The notes under the pieces are model-generated. The model saw nothing but the letters and a program-made list of their open reading frames with translations, searched no databases and had not been told where the DNA came from. A DNA stretch of 40,335 nt, from NCBI GenBank assembly GCA_029225085.1, contig JAQXVU010000044.1, positions 1 through 40,335 on the forward strand, given 5' to 3'. The translations under genes and the position numbers were made by a program. Source of the DNA: Eggerthellales bacterium. Lineage in GTDB: Bacteria > Actinomycetota > Coriobacteriia > Coriobacteriales > Eggerthellaceae. Of this stretch, positions 34,503 to 40,335 are shown in pieces. Each line of letters opens with the position of its first letter. Within the stretch, counting starts at the first letter, position 1.

Positions 34503-35753
34503 CTAGCACATCCCTCGCACCTGCTCATCAGCGGTGCGACGAGCCCAGAAATCCAGCTCCAGGAGCTGCTCGACGCTTTCCACGGTCTGAACGCCCTCTT
34601 CCTCGTGAGCTTCCATAACCGCCTCTACCACGTCGGCGATGCCCAGATAGGACAGGCGCTCAGACAGGAATGCTGCCACCGCAATCTCGTTGGCAGCGTT
34701 CATGACGCAAGGCAGGGTGCCGCCCACGGTGCCAGCGTGACGGGCCAGGGCCAGGCAGCGGAAGGTGCGGGTGTCAGGCGCAGCGAATTCCAGAGAGCCC
34801 AGCTTGCGGAAGTCGAGGGGCTCTACAGGAGCAGGCCAACGGTCAGGGTAGGACAAGGCGAACTGAATGGGGATGCGCATGTCCGTGGTGCCCAGATGGG
34901 CCTTCACGGAACCGTCGGTGAACTCGACCATAGAATGGATGGCGCTCTGAGGCTGCACCACCACCTCGATCTTGTCGTAGGGCATGTTGAAAAGATGGTG
35001 AGCCTCGATGACCTCGAGACCCTTGTTCATAAGGGTGGAAGAATCGATGCTGATCTTCGCGCCCATGTTCCAGGTAGGATGGGCCAGGGCCTGAGCTGGG
35101 GTGATCTCAGCCAGATCAGCCAGGGTCTTACCGCGGAAGGGGCCTCCGGAAGCGGTGACCCACAGCTTGGCCACCTCGTCAGCGCGCTCCCCCAGCAGGC
35201 ACTGATAGATAGCGCCATGCTCGGAATCGATGGGCATGAGGGCGCCAGCGGGACCGGTGGCAGGAGCCAGACCGGCAGCGCGACGGGCTTCGTCTACCTG
35301 AGCAGCCAGCGGCATGATCAGGTCGCCGCCCACCACCAGGGACTCCTTGTTGGCCAGGGCAAGAACCTTACCGGCTTTCAGAGTCTCATAGCTGGCGCGA
35401 AGGCCTGCAGCACCCACCAGGGCGTTCACCACGATGTCCGCCTCGGGCATGCGGCAAAGGTCGAGCAGGGCGTCGGAGCCATAGGCGACCTCACAGGGGC
35501 CGTCTGAGCCGACGATCTTGGCAGCCTCATCTGCCCACTGGCCGCGCTGAACGCTATCGGCAGGCTCCTTAGCAGCAACCACATGGGAAACGCCGAACTC
35601 GGCAGCCTGGGCCAACATATCCTGAATGCGGGTGTTCACCGACAGGCCCACCACGGCGAGCTTCTCGGGGTTACGGCGAACCACGTCGAGGGTCTGGGTA
35701 CCGATAGAGCCAGTAGAGCCCAGAACTACGATGTTTCTCTTAGAGCCCTGCAT
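34503..35753 (-). CDS. dxr: 1-deoxy-D-xylulose-5-phosphate reductoisomerase
   Basis: First committed MEP-pathway enzyme, target of fosmidomycin. GSTGSIGTQTLDV (NADPH loop), ALANKESLVVGG, PIDSEHGAIYQ and the ASGGPFRG segment are diagnostic. At 416 residues it is slightly longer than usual because of an Ala/Gly/Pro-rich insert (about residues 160-170) before the SEHGA motif. Its start overlaps the cdsA end by 14 bp, with GGAGG 11 bases before, and it ends 7 bp before rseP. Confidence 0.97.
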   Translation of the reverse strand: MQGSKRNIVVLGSTGSIGTQTLDVVRRNPEKLAVVGLSVNTRIQDMLAQAAEFGVSHVVAAKEPADSVQRGQWADEAAKIVGSDGPCEVAYGSDALLDLCRMPEADIVVNALVGAAGLRASYETLKAGKVLALANKESLVVGGDLIMPLAAQVDEARRAAGLAPATGPAGALMPIDSEHGAIYQCLLGERADEVAKLWVTASGGPFRGKTLADLAEITPAQALAHPTWNMGAKISIDSSTLMNKGLEVIEAHHLFNMPYDKIEVVVQPQSAIHSMVEFTDGSVKAHLGTTDMRIPIQFALSYPDRWPAPVEPLDFRKLGSLEFAAPDTRTFRCLALARHAGTVGGTLPCVMNAANEIAVAAFLSERLSYLGIADVVEAVMEAHEEEGVQTVESVEQLLELDFWARRTADEQVRGMC

Positions 35754-36603
35754 AGGGGATGCAACCTCCTCCGAACAGCATGAGCGCTGCCATCATAGAC
35801 ACCATGAACAGGGAGTCGCAGCGATCGAGAAGACCGCCATGACCGGGCATGAGGTTTCCGGAGTCCTTCACGCCCACATTGCGCTTCACCCTGCTTTCTA
35901 GCAGGTCGCCCAAGACGCTGATGAGGCCTGCGACGATGCCGAAGGCCGCAGCAAGCCACCAGCTCATGGTGACACCGGGAACGAAGCACATGGCGACCCA
36001 CATAGCCGCGCTGAACAGAAGGCCCGCAATGAAGCCCTCCCAGCTCTTCTTAGGAGACACCTTCGGGGCCAGCTTATGGCGTCCGATGCGGCTTCCCACC
36101 AAATATGCCACGGCGTCATTACCCCAAATGCTGATGAACAGCAGCAGCAGCAAGATGCCGCCATAGGGCTCAGGCAGGGCTGCGCGAATGTAGATGAGGC
36201 CGCAGAGCAGCAGACCGGTATAGATAGCGCCGAAATAGCTGACGGCCACATCGACGATGCGGGCCCGCAGGTAGAACACGTACCAGATGGACAGAGCCAC
36301 GGTGAACAGCACCAAAATGGCGATGATGCCGTGCAGGCCGAACTTCCAGCAGGCAACAGGGAATGCCGCTGCCGCAATGATACCCATGAGCTCATTGGGC
36401 ATCTTGGCGTCATGGCGCAGCAGGCGATAGAACTCGAAGGCGCAGATAGCTGCCACTGCCGACAGCATGATCACGTTGGTGACGTCGTTCACCAGAACGG
36501 CGATGACAGAGATGCCGACATACACGCCGCCCGAGGCGATGCGGGTTAGCAGGCCGCTGATCCTGCTCTTCACGGCACCAGATTTCTTCTCGTTTTCAGA
36601 CAC
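35740..36603 (-). CDS. cdsA: Phosphatidate cytidylyltransferase
   Basis: Makes CDP-diacylglycerol for phospholipid synthesis in the inner membrane. About seven or eight membrane helices, and the CdsA signature SPKKSWEG followed by RVKRNVGVKDSGNLMPGHGGLLDRCDS. GTG 36603 is chosen as the start: GGAGG is 7 bases upstream and it begins one base after the uppS stop. The longer ATG frame (36618) would place that ribosome site inside the gene. Length 287 residues. Confidence 0.95.
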   Translation of the reverse strand: MSENEKKSGAVKSRISGLLTRIASGGVYVGISVIAVLVNDVTNVIMLSAVAAICAFEFYRLLRHDAKMPNELMGIIAAAAFPVACWKFGLHGIIAILVLFTVALSIWYVFYLRARIVDVAVSYFGAIYTGLLLCGLIYIRAALPEPYGGILLLLLFISIWGNDAVAYLVGSRIGRHKLAPKVSPKKSWEGFIAGLLFSAAMWVAMCFVPGVTMSWWLAAAFGIVAGLISVLGDLLESRVKRNVGVKDSGNLMPGHGGLLDRCDSLFMVSMMAALMLFGGGCIPYAGL

Positions 36604-36604
36604 G

Positions 36605-37384
36605 CTATACGCCTCCAAACCTGCGGGAACGACCCTGGTAGCTCAGGATAGCCCGCAAGAACTCGTAGCGATCGAAGTCGGGCCAGAGCACCGGAGTCAC
36701 ATAGATCTCGGAATAGGCGATCTGCCACAGCAGGAAGTTCGAGATGCGCATCTCGCCGCTGGTACGAATGAGCAGATCGGGATCAGCCACATCCGCCGTA
36801 TCAAGATGGGCGGAGAACTCCTCCTCGGTGATGGGGGCAACCTCCTTGCCCGCCAGGGCAGCTTCCACCCGCTCCTGGGCAAGGGCGTTGGCGGCCTGCA
36901 GCATCTCGGCGCGGGAGCCGTAGTTCACGGCCACCTGCAGCGTCATGCTGGAGTTGCCCTTGGTCTTCTCCCACGCCGCGGCAAAGGCGTTGCGGGTCTC
37001 TTCAGGCAAGATGGAAAGATCGCCGATGGTCTTCACGCGCACCTGCTCTGCATGCAGGCCATCTACCTCGGCCAGCATGGTCTCAGCGAAGAGCTTCATG
37101 AGGCCTTCCACCTCTTCTTGGGGCCTCTTCCAGTTCTCGGTGGAAAAGGAGTAGATGGTGAGGCACTTAACGCCCAGGTCAGATGCACAGCGAATGGTCT
37201 CGCGAACCGCCTCGATACCCGCCTTGTGTCCCTTCAGCCTGTTCAGCATGCGCTGCTTGGCCCAGCGACCGTTGCCGTCCATGATGACAGCTACGTGCTC
37301 AGGGACAGCTTCTACATCTAGCTGGGACAGGTCGATGTCCGGGGGAACCTGGGGGAATATGTACTCGAGGGGCTTATGCAGCAT
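36605..37384 (-). CDS. uppS: Undecaprenyl diphosphate synthase
   Basis: Cis-prenyltransferase that makes the C55 carrier lipid for peptidoglycan. IMDGNGRWAKQR near the N-terminus, YSFSTENWKRP and RTSGEMRISNFLLWQIAYSE near the C-terminus are diagnostic. ATG 37384 gives 259 residues; the ribosome site is weak (TTAGG). An in-frame TTG lies at 37399. It links the MEP enzymes encoded just downstream to cell-wall synthesis. A hairpin precedes it after frr. Confidence 0.96.
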   Translation of the reverse strand: MLHKPLEYIFPQVPPDIDLSQLDVEAVPEHVAVIMDGNGRWAKQRMLNRLKGHKAGIEAVRETIRCASDLGVKCLTIYSFSTENWKRPQEEVEGLMKLFAETMLAEVDGLHAEQVRVKTIGDLSILPEETRNAFAAAWEKTKGNSSMTLQVAVNYGSRAEMLQAANALAQERVEAALAGKEVAPITEEEFSAHLDTADVADPDLLIRTSGEMRISNFLLWQIAYSEIYVTPVLWPDFDRYEFLRAILSYQGRSRRFGGV

Positions 37385-37413
37385 AGGGGACCTAACCAAT
37401 CGTCAATACAAGA

Positions 37414-37447
37414 GCGGGAGCCCTCCGCGAACGAAGATAGCTCCCGC
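37414..37447 (-). terminator. Possible attenuator between frr and uppS
   Basis: GCGGGAGC and GCTCCCGC pair (8 bp) around an 18-base loop, followed by TCTTGTATTG on the coding strand. It lies 36 bp after the frr stop. The T-run is poor, so partial read-through is likely. Confidence 0.45.
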
Positions 37448-37483
37448 AAGATTAACTGCAGACAGAAAGAGGAAACGAGGGGC

Positions 37484-38041
37484 TTAGATAGCCATAACCT
37501 CTGCTTCCTTCTTCTTGTAGAGCTCGTCGATCTTAGCGACGTACTTGTCAGTGAGCTTCTGAACGTCAGCCTCACCGCGACGCTGATCGTCCTCGGTGAT
37601 GTCGCCGGCCTTCTTGGCCTTCTCGATAGCGGCGTTGGCCTCCTGGCGAGCACGACGTACGCCCACGCGACCTTCCTCAGCGTAGGTCTTGCACTGCTTG
37701 GCAAGCTCACGACGACGCTCCTCGGTGAGAGCGGGGAAAGGCAGGCGGATGACGGAACCATCGTTGGAAGGGGTTACGCCCAGGTTGCTCTCGAGAATGG
37801 CATGCTCGATAGCGCCCAGGGTGCCCTTGTCCCATGGCTCGATGACCAGCATGTGAGCATCAGGGGTCTTCACGGCAGCCATCTGGTTAACAGGGGTGGG
37901 TACTCCGTAATATTCAACACGGACCTTGTCCAAGATCATTGCATTGGCACGACCGGTCCTTACGGACGTGAAGGCGGTCTCAAGGGACTTGATGGCCTTT
38001 TCCATGCCGGCTTCAGCCTCAAGCAGAATCTCCTCTACCAT
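37484..38041 (-). CDS. frr: Ribosome recycling factor
   Basis: Frees ribosomes from mRNA after termination together with EF-G. The 185-residue length, the N-terminus with RTGRANAMILDKVRVEYYG, and the C-terminal coiled region are typical. AAAGGAGC precedes ATG 38041. It follows pyrH by 106 bp and precedes uppS by 99 bp, in the conserved pyrH-frr-uppS order. Confidence 0.97.
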   Translation of the reverse strand: MVEEILLEAEAGMEKAIKSLETAFTSVRTGRANAMILDKVRVEYYGVPTPVNQMAAVKTPDAHMLVIEPWDKGTLGAIEHAILESNLGVTPSNDGSVIRLPFPALTEERRRELAKQCKTYAEEGRVGVRRARQEANAAIEKAKKAGDITEDDQRRGEADVQKLTDKYVAKIDELYKKKEAEVMAI

Positions 38042-38097
38042 GACGCTCCTTTCAGTTCATCGAGGATAGCTCCCCGAAAGTATCTCATACGAAACCA

Positions 38098-38129
38098 GGT
38101 GCCCTCAGGAGACATCCCCTCAGAGCACC
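38098..38129 (-). terminator. Possible weak hairpin between pyrH and frr
   Basis: GGTGCCCTCAGG and CCTCAGAGCACC form an imperfect 12-bp stem with an 8-base loop, with TGGTTTCGT after it on the coding strand. It lies 19 bp after the pyrH stop and is weak; partial read-through is likely. Confidence 0.35.
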
Positions 38130-38148
38130 CAATTCCCACGTAATATGC

Positions 38149-38862
38149 TTATTTTACGGTAGTGCAGACCGCATCGCCCTTCAAAGCGCGAGCAATGTTG
38201 CCAGGCTCGGTGATATCGAACACCAAAATGGGCAGATTGTTGTCCATGCACAATGCGGTTGCGGTGGTATCCATGACGTGCAGCTCCTTGGCCAGCACCT
38301 CCTGGTAGGTGATCTCGTCGTAGCGAACGGCGTCGGGATACTTCACGGGATCCTTGTCGTAGATGCCGTCTACCTTGGTGGCCTTCATGACGCACTCAGC
38401 ACCAATCTCGCAGGCACGCAGGGCAGCGGTGGTATCGGTAGTGAAGTAGGGGTTGCCGGTGCCGGCTGCGAAGATGATCAGACGGCCCTTTTCCATATGG
38501 TGAATGGCACGACGACGGATGTAGGGCTCGGCGACCTCACGCATCTCGATAGCGCTGAGAACGCGGGTGGGAATGCCAGCGCGCTCGAAAGCGTCCTGCA
38601 GAGCAAGAGCGTTCATAACGGTGGCCAGCATGCCCATGTAGTCAGCCTGGGAGCGATCCATGCCCTCGGCAGAACCTGCAACACCGCGGAAAATGTTGCC
38701 GCCACCAACGGTAACCGCCAGCTCGACGCCGTCATCGACGACTTCCTTAATCTGGGAGGCCAGATCGGCCACCACCTTAGGATCGATGCCGTATCCGGTA
38801 TCTCCCATCAGCGCCTCGCCGGAAAGCTTCAGAAGCACACGCTTGTATTTGTAATCGCTCAT
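38149..38862 (-). CDS. pyrH: UMP kinase
   Basis: Phosphorylates UMP to UDP; bacterial UMP kinases belong to the amino acid kinase family and form hexamers. [20 protein letters not shown] and [17 protein letters not shown] are diagnostic. Length is 237 residues. AAAGGAATGA precedes ATG 38862. It is the first gene of the pyrH-frr-uppS-cdsA-dxr-rseP-ispG-proS block, with a -10-like TAGAAT about 30 bp before it. Confidence 0.97.
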   Translation of the reverse strand: MSDYKYKRVLLKLSGEALMGDTGYGIDPKVVADLASQIKEVVDDGVELAVTVGGGNIFRGVAGSAEGMDRSQADYMGMLATVMNALALQDAFERAGIPTRVLSAIEMREVAEPYIRRRAIHHMEKGRLIIFAAGTGNPYFTTDTTAALRACEIGAECVMKATKVDGIYDKDPVKYPDAVRYDEITYQEVLAKELHVMDTTATALCMDNNLPILVFDITEPGNIARALKGDAVCTTVK

Positions 38863-38891
38863 AGGCTCATTCCTTTCGATAGACCCCGTTC

Positions 38892-38920
38892 ATTCTACCT
38901 GATAAAGGCCACTTCGACAG
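38892..38920 (-). promoter_or_regulatory. Candidate pyrH-proS block promoter
   Basis: TAGAAT (38892-38897, minus strand) is a good -10. CTGTCG about 18 bp upstream is a weak -35. The 60-bp gap to the SDR gene leaves little room for another promoter, but read-through from the SDR gene is also possible. Confidence 0.4.
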
Positions 38921-38922
38921 AA

Positions 38923-39723
38923 TTACAGCATTGCGCCGCGATCGATGACGACCTCGCGGCCCGTGAACTTGGTGGCCTCATTAGACTCGGCAAGCCAGAG
39001 TACCATTTCCGTGATGTCAATGGGGTTAAGGAACTTCAATCCGCCAGGATTCTTCTCATCCTCGAACATCTCCTGCCAGCTCTTGAAGTCCTTGCCCATG
39101 GTGGTGTTCACGAAGTCGACGTAGGCGTCGGTCTCGCACATAGGGGTGCGCACCTTGGTGGGGCATACCACGTTGCAGTAGATGGGCAGACCGGAATTGC
39201 GCAGCTCCAGAGCCAGGGTCTTGGTAAGGCCGATGATGCCAAACTTAGTCATGCAGTAGGTGGCCAGCTGCTCGGTGCCCTTCAGGCCGGAAACGCTGGA
39301 AATGTTGATGATGCGGCCATAGCCCTGCTTCATCATGTACTGGGCAGCGTACTTGTCGGTGCGCCAGGTGCCTTCCAGATTAACTGCCAGGGCCTTCTCG
39401 ACCTTCTCGTCCTCCAGCTCCCAGGTGTAGCCAAAGTTGATGATGCCAGCGTTGGCGACCACGACGTCAAGGCGACCGTACTTATCCCAAGCGGCAGCGA
39501 AAGCGGCTTCCATCTCAGGGGTCGAGCAAATGTTGGCCTTAATGGCCAGGGCCTCGCCGCCCTCAGCCTCTACCATGGCCACGGTCTCTGCGAAACGAGG
39601 ATCCTCGGGGTCGAGCATATCGAGCAGGACCGTCACGTAGCCCTTCTTGGCGAACTCTACGGCATGGGTGCGGCCCTGTCCCATAGCGCCGCCGGTGATG
39701 AGGACAACCTTCTTATCGATCAT
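38923..39723 (-). CDS. Short-chain dehydrogenase/reductase
   Basis: A 266-residue classical SDR. The nucleotide motif is TGGAMGQGRTHAV (residues 10-22), then NAG, ISSVSG and the catalytic YCMTK (Tyr-x-x-x-Lys) with Ser upstream. The GQGRxHAV form and the C-terminal TGREVVIDRGAM resemble the mycofactocin- or carveol-dehydrogenase-like SDR group, though no mycofactocin genes are visible. The substrate is unknown. GAAGGAAAAG precedes ATG 39723. It precedes pyrH on the same strand by 60 bp and follows the VOC gene by 131 bp. Confidence 0.9.
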   Translation of the reverse strand: MIDKKVVLITGGAMGQGRTHAVEFAKKGYVTVLLDMLDPEDPRFAETVAMVEAEGGEALAIKANICSTPEMEAAFAAAWDKYGRLDVVVANAGIINFGYTWELEDEKVEKALAVNLEGTWRTDKYAAQYMMKQGYGRIINISSVSGLKGTEQLATYCMTKFGIIGLTKTLALELRNSGLPIYCNVVCPTKVRTPMCETDAYVDFVNTTMGKDFKSWQEMFEDEKNPGGLKFLNPIDITEMVLWLAESNEATKFTGREVVIDRGAML

Positions 39724-39854
39724 GAATCTTTTCCTTCTCTGGTAGGGTGGTTAGTTTTGGAATGGCCCGGTGCTCCCTGCACTCTCCTGAGCTACCCGAG
39801 CCACTGCGACTGAGTTTCCCGAATCGCCGCAATTGGCGTTTTCGAACGCCCGAA

Positions 39855-40334
39855 CTACTTCTGGGGCTTGCGGGTTACGGCCTCGACGATGAAGCCCAAC
39901 TTGTCCAGGGAGTCGTAGTAGGTGAAGATGACGCCGGGGGTCACCAGGGACTCGCCCTGCTGCCAGATCCCGATGCCCTTCTCCGCCATCATGCGGTCGC
40001 AGGCGGCCATGTCGTCCACGTCGAAGCGGACGTGGTGCAGGCCGTTGTTGCCCATCTTCACCCAGTCGGACCAGATGGTGTCCTCCTCGCCGATGGGCTC
40101 GAGGAACTCAAGCTGGATGTTGAAGAAGTTGTAGAAGGCGTTGCGCACTGGCGCGTCCTGGGTCTGGCCGCGGTAGAGCACCTGCTTGTACACCACGTCG
40201 CCCTCCATGTCGGGGGCCAGGCCGAAGACTTCCAGCATGCCAGCCTTGGTCTTCTCCATGTCGGTGGTGATGATGCCGATCTGCACGATCTGGCGGAACT
40301 CGTCGGTCATGGTGAGGTCTGCGATCTTGCCCAT
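39855..40334 (-). CDS. VOC-family (glyoxalase/methylmalonyl-CoA epimerase-like) protein
   Basis: A 159-residue vicinal-oxygen-chelate protein; the window ends at its apparent ATG, so an upstream start cannot be excluded. Two beta-alpha-beta-beta-beta modules are suggested by QIGIITTDMEKT, LEFLEP, GLHHVRFDVDDM and FIVEAVT. The usual ligands are His-Glu-His-Glu; here the first position is Gln (VQIG), while LEF, LHH and VEA keep the others. That altered site may change metal binding or activity. The pairing with an SDR suggests a small catabolic set, but substrate and reaction are unknown. Confidence 0.78.
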   Translation of the reverse strand: MGKIADLTMTDEFRQIVQIGIITTDMEKTKAGMLEVFGLAPDMEGDVVYKQVLYRGQTQDAPVRNAFYNFFNIQLEFLEPIGEEDTIWSDWVKMGNNGLHHVRFDVDDMAACDRMMAEKGIGIWQQGESLVTPGVIFTYYDSLDKLGFIVEAVTRKPQK

Positions 40335-40335
40335 G

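Noticed and set aside
39795-39830. TAGCTCAG-like D-arm on the minus strand before the SDR gene
   Set aside because: No matching acceptor, anticodon or T arms around it.

Overview
The window looks like a stretch of chromosome from an anaerobic, moderately high-GC actinobacterium, most likely class Coriobacteriia (Eggerthellaceae-like gut anaerobes). This placement is an inference from gene content: a complete F-type ATP synthase operon, a flavodiiron FprA, a gallate-type decarboxylase set, a PanG-type pantothenate cluster, and the actinobacterial/firmicute order pyrH-frr-uppS-cdsA-dxr-rseP-ispG-proS. I see no insertion sequence, phage gene, CRISPR array, rRNA or tRNA gene.

Layout. Positions 1-3.8 kb hold the 3' part of an asparagine synthase, a cyclase-family hydrolase and a DegV lipid-binding protein. 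Positions 3.8-11.0 kb hold the ATP synthase operon on the minus strand (atpI-like, B, E, F, H, A, G, D, C). Positions 11.3-17.0 kb are minus-strand housekeeping: upp, a dCMP deaminase, glyA, rpiB, a TsaC/Sua5-type protein and a flippase-like membrane protein. At 17.2-18.6 kb are a membrane J-domain protein with Asn-Pro-Tyr repeats and a small unknown gene. Positions 18.9-21.6 kb hold panG-panB-panC. At 22.0-25.9 kb a nucleoid-associated protein gene is followed by an lpdD-lpdC-lpdB (ubiD/ubiX) aromatic acid decarboxylase set. After a 770-bp gene-free, repeat-rich gap come fprA, a LysR regulator and a Gfo/Idh/MocA oxidoreductase on the minus strand. Positions 30.5-38.9 kb are the proS-ispG-rseP-dxr-cdsA-uppS-frr-pyrH block, transcribed from pyrH towards proS. 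The right end holds an SDR dehydrogenase and a VOC-family protein.

How the genes work together. The ATP synthase, the MEP isoprenoid enzymes (Dxr, IspG), undecaprenyl diphosphate synthase, CDP-diacylglycerol synthase and the RseP-like protease form core energy and envelope modules with tight or overlapping gene junctions. The pan cluster should make pantothenate from ketoisovalerate and beta-alanine, with a DUF2520 protein as the likely ketopantoate reductase. LpdB should make the prenylated flavin that LpdC needs, with LpdD as accessory protein.

The most notable points are: an RseP-family site-2 protease that has lost its PDZ domain and gained a winged-helix-like insert; the PanG-type pantothenate cluster; the gallate-type decarboxylase operon with a terminator-like hairpin before ubiX and a palindrome upstream; and an unusual number of short tandem repeats just after stop codons (27-bp units across the stops of panC and fprA, and five 17-bp units after the J-domain gene). 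There is also a dispersed palindromic element present twice, and a cluster of inverted TGCAGAA words between ubiX and fprA.
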